A stretch of 64,000 nt of DNA, from NCBI GenBank assembly GCA_902476475.1, contig CABSDO010000001.1, forward strand, positions 1 to 64,000, read 5' to 3'. Both the position numbers and the translations under genes were made by a program. A model generated the notes under the pieces. That model was given only the letters and a program-made list of their open reading frames with translations, was not told the origin of the DNA and did no database searches. This DNA comes from an uncultured Collinsella sp. GTDB lineage: Bacteria; Actinomycetota; Coriobacteriia; Coriobacteriales; Coriobacteriaceae. This document shows, in pieces, positions 24,228-32,153 of this stretch (position 1 is the stretch's first letter; the number at the start of each line of letters is the position of its first letter).

Positions 24228-24330
24228 AGTCCATCTCCTTCTCTGGTAGAGGGGAGCTGGCCCATCTGCTTCTAACGGTATTGTAACTAAAAGCGAACGA
24301 GTGTTCTATGGCTATTGCTGAATTAGATAA

Positions 24331-24360
24331 TTAGACAAACATCTAAATATCGAGTATAGT
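24331..24360 (+). promoter_or_regulatory. Promoter and operator of the ArsR/SdpI-like operon
   Basis: A -35 TTAGAC (24331-24336) and -10 TATAGT (24355-24360) are 18 nt apart. TTAGA-caaaca-TCTAA (24331-24346) overlaps the -35 box, and a further TTAGA lies at 24323. This fits autorepression by the ArsR-type protein. Confidence 0.6.
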
Positions 24361-24394
24361 GTGCGCGTCGAACGAACTGGTGAGAGGAGGTTCT

Positions 24395-24673
24395 ATGCCG
24401 GGAGAGGGTTTTAAGGCACTGGCCGATCCGACGCGGCGGCGTATTTTGGAGCTGCTGCGCGAGGGCAATTGCACGGCGGGGGAGCTTGCCGAGCATTTTG
24501 ACATCAGCAAGCCTTCGCTGAGCCACCATTTGGCGACGCTTAAAAATGCCGGGCTGGTGACCGACGAACGTCATGGCCAAAACATCGTTTACAGCTTAAA
24601 CACCACCGTCATGCAGGACTTGATCGGTTGGTTTATGGGCTTTACAAACACGGAAGGTGATAAGGATGAATAA
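24395..24673 (+). CDS. ArsR-family repressor, SdpR-like
   Basis: 92-residue winged-helix repressor. KALADPTRRRILELLREG opens the domain and the recognition helix is in ISKPSLSHHLATLKNAGLV. There is no metal-binding CxC, which separates it from metal-sensing ArsR proteins and fits SdpR-type autorepressors. The downstream gene, overlapping by 8 nt, encodes an SdpI-like membrane protein, the same pairing as sdpRI of Bacillus subtilis. ATG 24395 is behind AGAGGAGG. An inverted repeat covers its promoter. Confidence 0.88.
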   Translation: MPGEGFKALADPTRRRILELLREGNCTAGELAEHFDISKPSLSHHLATLKNAGLVTDERHGQNIVYSLNTTVMQDLIGWFMGFTNTEGDKDE

Positions 24674-25370
24674 CGAGAAAAATGGCATTCACGCCACGGG
24701 GGTATCGCCGCGCGTGTGGATTGCGCTTGTCGTGGTTTGTGTCGCCAATGTCGTAGCGCACCTCATGGTGATGCCGAGCTTGCCTGCACAGATTCCCACG
24801 CACTGGGGCGCGAACGGTGCCGTCGATGGTTGGGGTCCTAGCTGGATGGCCTCCGCGCTCGGCGTGCTGCCTCTGGCGCTTCTCGCAATGTTCTGCGTGG
24901 TGCCGCGCATCGATCCCAAAGGTGAGGCATATCGAACCTCGGGCAAGTTCTATCAGGGCTTCGTAGTCGCCTTCACCTTGTTCATGTGCGCCATAAGCTG
25001 GCTGGGAGAGCTTACGGTCTGGGGCGTGGTGCCGGCGGTCGGTTCGGTTAACGTGCTGATTTCCGGTGCTATCGGTTTGCTGTTCATCGGCGTAGGCAAC
25101 TACTTGCCGCGTGTGAAGCAGAACTATACGCTTGGTATCAAGACGCCTTGGGCGCTTGCCGATCCCGAGAACTGGCGCCGTACGCAGCGCTTTGGCGGTG
25201 CCTGCTTTATGGTGCTGGGTATTGGCCTGATTGTGATGGGCGTGGCAGGCAGCGTGCTTTCGAGTGAAGTCGTCGCCGCGGTGATTGCGGTTCTGGCGTT
25301 TGGTTCGGTTGGAGCCGTCTACGTCTACTCGTATCTGTTGTGGCTCAAATCGCAGCGAGCCGCTCGTTAA
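24666..25370 (+). CDS. SdpI/DUF1648-family membrane protein
   Basis: 234 residues with about six membrane helices. The N-terminal DUF1648-like part has the typical sequence PAQIPTHWGANGAVDGWG between helices 1 and 2. The SdpI-like C-terminal part contains GNYLPRVKQNYTLGIKTPW and RRTQRFGG. In B. subtilis SdpI both gives immunity to the SdpC toxin and signals to SdpR by sequestering it at the membrane. No sdpABC toxin genes are in this window, so here it may protect against foreign toxins. Its start overlaps the repressor gene by 8 nt. Confidence 0.83.
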   Translation: MNNEKNGIHATGVSPRVWIALVVVCVANVVAHLMVMPSLPAQIPTHWGANGAVDGWGPSWMASALGVLPLALLAMFCVVPRIDPKGEAYRTSGKFYQGFVVAFTLFMCAISWLGELTVWGVVPAVGSVNVLISGAIGLLFIGVGNYLPRVKQNYTLGIKTPWALADPENWRRTQRFGGACFMVLGIGLIVMGVAGSVLSSEVVAAVIAVLAFGSVGAVYVYSYLLWLKSQRAAR

Positions 25371-25435
25371 GGTTGCGGAAAACTAGCGTACGCAGTTCAT
25401 AGTATGTTCCGGGGGACTTTTCCCAGGTAGTATTA

Positions 25436-25463
25436 GGGGGTGTGGGCAACCATGCCCCTTTTT
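25436..25463 (+). terminator. Probable terminator after the SdpI-like gene
   Basis: A short GGGCA-acca-TGCCC hairpin (25444-25457) in a G-rich context is followed by C then T5. A second hairpin, CTCTCCG...CGGAGAG, lies further on before ettA. The rest of the 171-bp gap holds no gene. Confidence 0.5.
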
Positions 25464-25541
25464 ATTAGAACGCGCGAACTGCCTCTCCGCTTTTTCCAAA
25501 ACGGAGAGGGGGAGAAGATTTCCGCAGCTAGATAAGGAGAA

Positions 25542-27227
25542 ATGACTGTGGCGGAGTTCATCTACCAGATGTATCAGGCTCGCAAGGCCCATGGCGACAA
25601 GGTAATCCTTGACGACGTGACCCTGAGCTTCTACCCCGGTGCCAAGATCGGCGTCGTGGGCCCCAACGGTATGGGCAAGTCGACCCTGCTCAAGATCATG
25701 GCCGGCATCGAGGAGGTCTCCAACGGCGATGCCAGGCTCACCCCCGGCTACACCGTGGGCATCCTGCAGCAGGAGCCGCCGCTCGACGACGACAAGACCG
25801 TTATCGAGAACGTGCGCATGGCGTTTGGCGATATGATCGCCAAGGTCGATCGCTTCAATAAGATCGGCGAGGAGATGTGCGACCCGGATTGCGACATGGA
25901 CGCCCTCATGGCCGAGATGGGCAAGCTCCAGGACGAGATTGATGCCGCCGACGGCTGGGATATCGATTCCAAGCTCGGCCAGGCCATGGACGCCCTGCAG
26001 CTGCCCGATTCCGATATGCCGGTCAACGTGCTTTCCGGCGGCGAGCGCCGCCGCGTGGCTCTGTGCAAGCTGCTGCTCGAGGCTCCCGACCTGCTGCTGC
26101 TCGACGAGCCCACGAACCACCTGGACGCTGAGTCGATCCTGTGGCTCGAGCACTTCCTGCACAACTACCAGGGCGCGGTGCTTGCCGTCACGCACGATCG
26201 CTACTTCCTGGATAACGTTGCCGAGTGGATCTGCGAGGTCGACCGCGGTCACCTTTATCCCTACAAGGGCAACTACTCCACGTATCTGGAGACCAAGGCC
26301 GCCCGTATCGAGGCGCAGGGCAACCGCGACGCCAAGCTCGCCAAGCGCATGGAGGCCGAGCTCGAGTGGGTACGCAGCTCGCCCAAGGCTCGCCAGGCAA
26401 AGAACAAGGCCCGTCTGGCTCGCTACGAGGAGATGGAGGCCGAGGCCCGCGCAAGCCAGAAGCTCGACTGGACCGATATCCGCATTCCCGTTGGACCGCG
26501 TTTGGGTAACAAGGTGCTCGAGGCCCATCACCTGCACAAGGAATTCGACGGTCGCGTGCTCATCGACGACCTTTCTTTCACCCTGCCGCGTAACGGCATC
26601 GTGGGCGTCATCGGCCCCAACGGTGTGGGCAAGACTACGCTCTTCAAGACCATCGTGGGCCTGGAGCCGCTGACTTCGGGCGAGCTCGAGGTGGGCGAGA
26701 CCGTCAAGATCTCCTATGTCGATCAGAACCGTTCTGGCATCGATCCCGATAAGAACCTGTGGGAGGTCGTCTCGGATGGCCTGGACCACATGATGGTCGG
26801 CGAGACCGAGGTCCCCAGCCGCGCGTACGTGGCGAGCTTTGGCTTTAAGGGCCAGGACCAGCAGAAGCGCGCTGGCGTACTCTCCGGTGGTGAGCGCAAT
26901 CGTCTGAACCTGGCGCTCACGCTCAAGCAGGGCGGCAACCTGCTGCTCCTCGACGAGCCCACGAACGATCTCGACGTCGAGACGCTGTCCTCACTCGAAG
27001 CGGCGCTGCTCGAGTTCCCGGGCTGCTCGGTGGTCATTAGCCACGACCGTATGTTCCTGGACCGCGTCGCCACACACATTCTGGCGTGGGAGGGCACCGA
27101 CGAGAATCCGGGCAACTGGTATTGGTTCGAGGGCAACTTCGAAGCCTATCAGGCCAATCGCATCGAGCGCCTGGGCGAGGACGCGGCCCAGCCGCATCGT
27201 ATTCACCGCAAGCTGACGCGCGACTAG
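25542..27227 (+). CDS. ettA: ABC-F translation factor EttA
   Basis: 561-residue ABC-F protein with two ATPase domains and no membrane part. Walker A motifs are GPNGMGKST at 40-48 and GPNGVGKTT in the second half; signatures are LSGGERRR and LSGGERNR; both domains have DEPT followed by NHLD or NDLD. The arm and linker segments (KAARIEAQGNRDAKLAKRMEAELEWVRS split by helices) match EttA, which binds the ribosomal E site and couples translation initiation to ATP/ADP ratio. E. coli EttA is 555 residues. ATG 25542 follows AAGGAGAA. A palindrome lies directly after the stop. Confidence 0.93.
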   Translation: MTVAEFIYQMYQARKAHGDKVILDDVTLSFYPGAKIGVVGPNGMGKSTLLKIMAGIEEVSNGDARLTPGYTVGILQQEPPLDDDKTVIENVRMAFGDMIAKVDRFNKIGEEMCDPDCDMDALMAEMGKLQDEIDAADGWDIDSKLGQAMDALQLPDSDMPVNVLSGGERRRVALCKLLLEAPDLLLLDEPTNHLDAESILWLEHFLHNYQGAVLAVTHDRYFLDNVAEWICEVDRGHLYPYKGNYSTYLETKAARIEAQGNRDAKLAKRMEAELEWVRSSPKARQAKNKARLARYEEMEAEARASQKLDWTDIRIPVGPRLGNKVLEAHHLHKEFDGRVLIDDLSFTLPRNGIVGVIGPNGVGKTTLFKTIVGLEPLTSGELEVGETVKISYVDQNRSGIDPDKNLWEVVSDGLDHMMVGETEVPSRAYVASFGFKGQDQQKRAGVLSGGERNRLNLALTLKQGGNLLLLDEPTNDLDVETLSSLEAALLEFPGCSVVISHDRMFLDRVATHILAWEGTDENPGNWYWFEGNFEAYQANRIERLGEDAAQPHRIHRKLTRD

Positions 27228-27230
27228 ATT

Positions 27231-27257
27231 GTTACGCGGTTTTCCAAACCGCGTAAC
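27231..27257. repeat. GTTACGCGGTTT palindrome, copy 1
   Basis: A perfect 12-bp inverted repeat with a 3-nt loop, beginning 4 nt after the ettA stop. Related palindromes follow the dapH stop (36976-37004) and the rnd stop (59476-59503). Confidence 0.75.
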
Positions 27258-27270
27258 TGCTCGACGCTGC

Positions 27271-27370
27271 GCGGGCCGCAAACACCCCATCTTGCCGTTC
27301 AAGCCGTCGCTCGCGTACCGAAGTACGCGTCGCTCCTCTTTCACGGCAACCTGGGGCACTTGCGGCCCGC
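27271..27370. repeat. 100-bp palindromic element, copy 1
   Basis: Nested inverted repeats: outer arms 27271-27281 with 27360-27370 (11 bp perfect), inner arms TTGCCGT with ACGGCAA, and a central CGCGTAC-cgaa-GTACGCG. The core is shared with the element at 53844-53944 (opposite orientation), but the outer arms have different, still complementary sequence. Confidence 0.8.
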
Positions 27371-27401
27371 TCGCTGTTGGTTACGCAACATCAACAAATA
27401 T

Positions 27402-27437
27402 AAACGGCTCAAATCCTGATTTGGATTTGAGCCGTTT
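27402..27437. terminator. Bidirectional terminator between convergent genes
   Basis: A perfect 15-bp stem (27402-27416 with 27423-27437) with 6-nt loop lies between ettA (plus) and the minus-strand gene ending at 27442. T-rich flanks exist in both directions. Confidence 0.85.
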
Positions 27438-27441
27438 GTCG

Positions 27442-28749
27442 TTACTGATCGGGTTCTTCGACCTTGTCGATGGCCCAGGCGGCTCCGAGACCGCCGGCGG
27501 TGTTGCGGCGGATGCGCACGGCATCCTCGCGGCGCTCGCCGGCCTGCGTGTAGCGCAGGGGGAAGCTTGCGCGGTTTCGCGCGGCCTCGATGGTACCGCG
27601 CTCGCGGGCGATCCAGTAGTACTCGCCGACAATGCCGAGCGTGTCGGCGCCGTAGGGGAGATAGGTCGACAGCTGGTGCAGAAGCGGGCCGGGGCAGAAG
27701 ACCTCGGTTGCGAAATCGACGGGGAAGTCCTCGGGGATGGCGGGCGCTGCAGGTGCGGGGGTTGGGGGCGCTGCGGGTGCCGGAGCCGGTGCCGGTGCGG
27801 GAATTTGGTCGCAAGCAGAGGTGGGCACGGATTCGATGACGGGTGCGAACTCCAGCGTCGTCTTCGGCTTGATTGTGGAATCTGCGGGCTTCACGGTGAC
27901 GGGCGCGTCTGCAGCTTCAGTTTCAACCTCAACCTGCGTCGCGCTCTCATTCTCGACGCTCGACTTTGCCTCGATGGGCGTGGATGCCATGGTGGTGATG
28001 CCGGCATTGGCATTCTCGGGGTCATAGACGACCGTGAGCGAGATGGCGGGCTGCGGCGTCTCGGGTTCCGGCGCCGACTCGGTAGCGTCTTGATCTGTGG
28101 GCTCGTCGGACTGATCGTCCTCGGCCTCGTCGCCAAAGACATCGCTGTTTTGGAACGCAGGCGGCTCGGGTTGGTCAGCGGCTTCTTCGGTTGTCGACTT
28201 GGGCGCTTCGTTGAGCTCCACAGTGGCTTCCTGCTCGGATATGACTTTGGGATCGGTCGTGGCGGCGATTTCGGTTTCGGCTTCTGCCGTTACCTCAATA
28301 GCGACTTCGATCTCTGTCTCGGGCTCGGGTTCCGGCGCGGCTTCAACCATGGCTTCGGGCTCGGGACGCTTAACGTGCTTGGGGCGCACGGCCTTGAGGT
28401 CCTTCTCACCGCGCTTTTTCTTTTTGTAGGACTGCTTGGCGCCCTTGGCGGTCTTGGGCTTGTCCTCGCCCTTGGCAAGCGCAGCATCCCAGGCCTCGTT
28501 GGCGATGACCGTGGCATACAGGCGGCCGCCTTTAAAGACGGTCAGCTTAATGCAGTCGTCGAGTTCCTCGAGCAACTCGCGCGTGGACTCGAAGCCCAGG
28601 TCATAAGCGGTCATGTCGCCAGCGGCGAGCGCCTCCTCGACCTGCGTCATAAACGTTTGCTTGCCACATCCAATCGCATCGCGCAGCAGGCGATACAGAT
28701 AGATGTGGTTGCCCAGCGAAAGCGTGGGCCTAATTATTGTCTTGCTCAT
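27442..28749 (-). CDS. Large protein with possible LOTUS-like N-terminus and disordered middle
   Basis: 435 residues in three parts. Residues 1-95 form a compact domain ending in AYDLGFESTRELLEELDDCIKL and a GGRLYATV strand; the pattern resembles the OST-HTH/LOTUS winged helix, an RNA-binding fold (tentative). A Lys-rich stretch (KQSYKKKKRGEK) follows, then about 230 residues of low-complexity Glu/Pro/Thr/Ala sequence with an APAPAPAP tract. The last 100 residues form a second conserved-looking domain (FCPGPLLHQLSTYLPYGADTLG, YYWIARERGTIEAARNR). ATG 28749 is the first good start; the upstream frame to 28788 lacks a ribosome site. The acidic middle and basic patch suggest a nucleic-acid or scaffold role, not proven. 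Confidence 0.7.
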   Translation of the reverse strand: MSKTIIRPTLSLGNHIYLYRLLRDAIGCGKQTFMTQVEEALAAGDMTAYDLGFESTRELLEELDDCIKLTVFKGGRLYATVIANEAWDAALAKGEDKPKTAKGAKQSYKKKKRGEKDLKAVRPKHVKRPEPEAMVEAAPEPEPETEIEVAIEVTAEAETEIAATTDPKVISEQEATVELNEAPKSTTEEAADQPEPPAFQNSDVFGDEAEDDQSDEPTDQDATESAPEPETPQPAISLTVVYDPENANAGITTMASTPIEAKSSVENESATQVEVETEAADAPVTVKPADSTIKPKTTLEFAPVIESVPTSACDQIPAPAPAPAPAAPPTPAPAAPAIPEDFPVDFATEVFCPGPLLHQLSTYLPYGADTLGIVGEYYWIARERGTIEAARNRASFPLRYTQAGERREDAVRIRRNTAGGLGAAWAIDKVEEPDQ

Positions 28750-28821
28750 GGCAAATCTCCTCTTTACACATGTAAAGCATCTTACCATCGCATGGCGTTC
28801 GCCATGGCGGCGCCCAAGGCA

Positions 28822-28855
28822 AACGGGCGCGAACCGCTTTCGATTCGCGCCCGTT
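28822..28855. terminator. Terminator between two minus-strand genes
   Basis: A perfect 12-bp stem (28822-28833 with 28844-28855) and 10-nt loop lie between the gene ending at 28890 and the start at 28749. The remaining gap holds no gene. Confidence 0.75.
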
Positions 28856-28889
28856 GTACAGGTCGGTTATCTATGAGAGGCAAACGTGC

Positions 28890-29852
28890 TTAGTTGCCCG
28901 ATGCCGTGCCTTGGCTCGAGTTGTCAGATGCCGTGCCGGACGCGGTTCCACTCGAGCTGTTCGAGCTGTTGGTGTTGCTACTGTCTGCTGCGCCCGTTCC
29001 CGACGTGGTGTCGCTCGTCTGGCCTCCCGTGTTCGGCTGTGAACCGTCAGTCGTTTGGCTTGAGTCGGTCGTGCCGGACGGCGTGCCACTGTTGGCCGTA
29101 GAGGAATCGGTGCCCTGCGATTGGTTTTGGGTGTTCGAGGACGAATCGGTAGAGGTAGAACTGTCTTGCGTGCCGTCCGCCTGTGCCTGCTGATCTTGCG
29201 ACTGGGTGTCGCCATTTACATCGCTCTCGGTCGTGCGCGACGAAAGGATTGGCTCGGGGCGCTCGCCCAGACCCTCACCGGCGGTGGTTATAAGGATGGC
29301 GCCGGTACAGGCGATGACCGCGACGATGGCGATGGCGATCGAGAAGATGATGACCTTCTTTTGCGTCTGGCTGCGCTCTGCCGCCGCCTTGGCACGCAAG
29401 CTGTTGGGGGCAACGCGCGCCGTGGTCGCGCGCCCAGCAACCTGGCGCATCTCCTGCGTAGTCGCGGCGCCGCCCAGGTGCTCCTCGGCATTAAGCTCAA
29501 CGGGCTCATAGGCGCCGGCGGGGTAGTCGACGTCGGCGTGCGTACCTTTGAGGGCTTTGGCGCTGGCAGAGATAAAGTGGCGGTAGACCTGCGAGGACAC
29601 AACGGTGATGACCGAGCTCACGGCGGCGCCGATCACCGATCCGGCGATACCGATCTTGGAGGCAAGCGCGACGCTCGTGGCGGCGGCTGCGGCGCCGGCA
29701 ATGATCTGAGGAATGGAAATGTCATCGAACAGGCCCTTTTTGGGCGCGATGGCCATGGTCTGTCCGATGGAATGGTTTTCGTGAACGCCGTTGTTGAGCG
29801 ATGCCGGTGTCATGACGCGCGTGCGCGGCGCGTCGGTGTACTTGGTTGTCAT
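28890..29852 (-). CDS. Membrane protein with Ser/Thr-rich C-terminal tail
   Basis: 320 residues. An N-terminal helical hairpin (ISIPQIIAGAAAAATSVALASKIG, broken by Gly, then SVIGAAVSSVITVVSS) and a later membrane helix (VIIFSIAIAIVAVIACTGAILI) are visible. The last ~110 residues are almost only Ser, Thr, Gly, Asn, Gln and Asp, typical of exposed linkers or O-glycosylated tails. There is no LPXTG. ATG 29852 is behind GGGAGGA; upstream in-frame starts to 29948 lack a site. I do not recognise the family. It is divergent from nadE. Confidence 0.7.
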   Translation of the reverse strand: MTTKYTDAPRTRVMTPASLNNGVHENHSIGQTMAIAPKKGLFDDISIPQIIAGAAAAATSVALASKIGIAGSVIGAAVSSVITVVSSQVYRHFISASAKALKGTHADVDYPAGAYEPVELNAEEHLGGAATTQEMRQVAGRATTARVAPNSLRAKAAAERSQTQKKVIIFSIAIAIVAVIACTGAILITTAGEGLGERPEPILSSRTTESDVNGDTQSQDQQAQADGTQDSSTSTDSSSNTQNQSQGTDSSTANSGTPSGTTDSSQTTDGSQPNTGGQTSDTTSGTGAADSSNTNSSNSSSGTASGTASDNSSQGTASGN

Positions 29853-30055
29853 ACGGGGTCCTCCCGGTGTAAATCTGCTTCGTTTCATGCAGCCATCAGG
29901 GTACCCACCAGATGTGAATCGTACGTGACATTTAACAGATATCATCAACTCATCAATAGCTCACCAAGTTGGTGGGATGCGGTTACACCCGGCGGTTGAA
30001 CTACAATAGGGCTTGCTAATTGTTGTGAATGGCGTCTACGCACGGGAGCATTCTT

Positions 30056-32035
30056 ATGAATCTTCACCTTTCTCAGTCTGATGGCTTTTTGCGTGTGGCG
30101 GCGGCGTCGCCACGGATTCGCGTGGCCGATGTCGAGGGCAATGCCGAGGTTGCGCTGGCGGCTGTTCGCGAGGCTGCCGAGCGCGGCGTTCGCGCGCTGG
30201 TGCTGCCCGAGCTTAACTTGTGCGGCTATACCGCGGCCGACCTGTTCCATAATCGCACGCTGCTGCATGCCTGCGAGGCTGCTCTGGTGCATATCCTCGA
30301 CGAGACTCGTGAGCTGCCGATTGTCTTTACCATCGGTCTTCCCGTTGCAGTTGCCGAGAATATCTACAACTGCGCCGCCGTGTGCTGCGCGGGCGAGCTT
30401 TTGGGCCTCACGGCCAAGAAGTATCTGCCCAACTATGGCGAGTTCTACGAGTGCCGCTGGTTTGCTCCGGCGCCCGCAGATCCTGTGTGGGTCGAGTTTG
30501 CCGGTCAGGGTCCGGTTCCGCTGGGTTCGGGGCTTGTCTACCGCTGCTGTGATGAAGATGCCGAGGATATGGTGCTGGGCGTTGAGGTCTGCGAGGACCT
30601 GTGGGTGCCGGCGCCCCCTTCGACCGAGATGGCGCTTGCCGGTGCGACGGTGATCCTCAATCCGTCGGCTTCGGACGAGATTATCGGTAAGGCGGATTAC
30701 CGCCGCAGCCTCATTTCCAACCAGAGCGCGCGCCTGTACTGCGCCTATGCCTACGCGGACGCGAGCGAGGGCGAGTCCACGACCGACATGGTCTTTGCGG
30801 GCGAGAACCTCGTCTACGAAAACGGCTCCAAGCTCGCCGCGACCAAACTGCTTACCTGCGATATGGCCATCGCCGACGTTGACCTTGACCGCCTGGTTGC
30901 CGAACGCCGTCGCTCGACGACGTGGACACGCACCGACGATGCTCCGGAGGCCACGACCGTTGAGTTTTCGTTTGAGGGCGTGCTGGCCGAAGAACCTGTC
31001 CTGCGCGATGCCTGCGATATCGACCGCGTTTTCCCGCGCGCGCCCTTTGTGCCGGCCGACCACGGCGACTTGGCCGAGCGCTGCGAGACGATCCTCGACC
31101 TGCAGACCGCCGGCCTCAAGACCCGCCTTGCCCATACGGGTACCAAGGCTGCAGTCATTGGTCTTTCGGGCGGCCTGGACTCCACGCTGGCACTGCTTGT
31201 GACCGTGCGTGCCTTCGATGCACTGGGGCTGTCGCGCACCGGTATCACGGCCGTGTCCATGCCCGGCTTTGGCACGACGCACCGCACTAAGTCCAATGCC
31301 GAGTCGCTCGCTCGTGACTTGGGTGTGAGCTTCCGCGAGGTTTCGATCCATGCGGCTGTGGAGCAGCACTTCAAGGACATTGAGCACGATCCGGCCGTGC
31401 AGGACGTGACCTACGAGAACAGCCAGGCCCGCGAGCGTACGCAGATCCTGATGGATCTGGCCAACCAGGCTGGCGGCTTTGTCATCGGCACGGGCGACCT
31501 GTCGGAGCTGGCGCTCGGCTGGGCTACCTACAACGGCGACCACATGAGCATGTACGCCGTCAACGCGAGCGTGCCCAAGACGCTTGTGCGCCATTTGGTA
31601 CGCTATGCCGCCGATGTCTTTGGTGGGCGCATTGCCGAGGTCTTGCTCGATATCCTCGATACGCCGGTGTCCCCCGAGCTTCTGCCGCCCACGGGCGACG
31701 GCGAGATTGCGCAGAAGACCGAGGATTTGGTGGGCCCGTATGAGCTGCACGACTACTTCCTCTACTACCTGCTGCGTTTTGGCTTTGAGCCGGGCAAGAT
31801 CTACCGCATGGCGCTCAAGAGCTTCGAGGGCGTCTACGACGCCAAGACCGTCCACACGTGGCTGCGTACGTTCTACCGTCGCTTCTTTGCCCAGCAGTTT
31901 AAGCGCAGCTGCCTGCCCGATGGTCCCAAGGTGGGCTCGGTGACGCTCAGCCCGCGCGGCGATTGGCGTATGCCGAGTGACGCTAGCTCGCGTCTGTGGC
32001 TTGCGCAGATCGACGCGCTCAATCCAGTTGACTAA
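30056..32035 (+). CDS. nadE: Glutamine-dependent NAD+ synthetase
   Basis: 659 residues, two domains. The N-terminal nitrilase-type glutaminase has Glu in LPELNLCGYT, Lys in LTAKKYLPNYGEFYE and Cys in GVEVCEDLWVP. The C-terminal synthetase carries the PP-loop GLSGGLDST near 368-376. It makes NAD+ from deamido-NAD+, ATP and glutamine-derived ammonia, the last step of NAD synthesis. Length agrees with the long, glutamine-dependent form. ATG 30056 has CGGGAG 8 nt upstream; an in-frame start at 30029 has none. A terminator at 32104 follows. Confidence 0.94.
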   Translation: MNLHLSQSDGFLRVAAASPRIRVADVEGNAEVALAAVREAAERGVRALVLPELNLCGYTAADLFHNRTLLHACEAALVHILDETRELPIVFTIGLPVAVAENIYNCAAVCCAGELLGLTAKKYLPNYGEFYECRWFAPAPADPVWVEFAGQGPVPLGSGLVYRCCDEDAEDMVLGVEVCEDLWVPAPPSTEMALAGATVILNPSASDEIIGKADYRRSLISNQSARLYCAYAYADASEGESTTDMVFAGENLVYENGSKLAATKLLTCDMAIADVDLDRLVAERRRSTTWTRTDDAPEATTVEFSFEGVLAEEPVLRDACDIDRVFPRAPFVPADHGDLAERCETILDLQTAGLKTRLAHTGTKAAVIGLSGGLDSTLALLVTVRAFDALGLSRTGITAVSMPGFGTTHRTKSNAESLARDLGVSFREVSIHAAVEQHFKDIEHDPAVQDVTYENSQARERTQILMDLANQAGGFVIGTGDLSELALGWATYNGDHMSMYAVNASVPKTLVRHLVRYAADVFGGRIAEVLLDILDTPVSPELLPPTGDGEIAQKTEDLVGPYELHDYFLYYLLRFGFEPGKIYRMALKSFEGVYDAKTVHTWLRTFYRRFFAQQFKRSCLPDGPKVGSVTLSPRGDWRMPSDASSRLWLAQIDALNPVD

Positions 32036-32103
32036 GGTTGGCTAAATTGAACCAATACGGGGGTTGCAAGCGTTACACTTTTGCAATCTGATGGCCCGTA
32101 TCG

Positions 32104-32135
32104 CGCGGCGCTCTTGTCGGAGCGCCGCGTTTTTT
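32104..32135 (+). terminator. Terminator between nadE and the aminotransferase
   Basis: A 10-bp perfect stem (32104-32113 with 32120-32129) with 6-nt loop is followed by T6. Confidence 0.88.
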
Positions 32136-32153
32136 ATATCGAAAGGTGGCACC

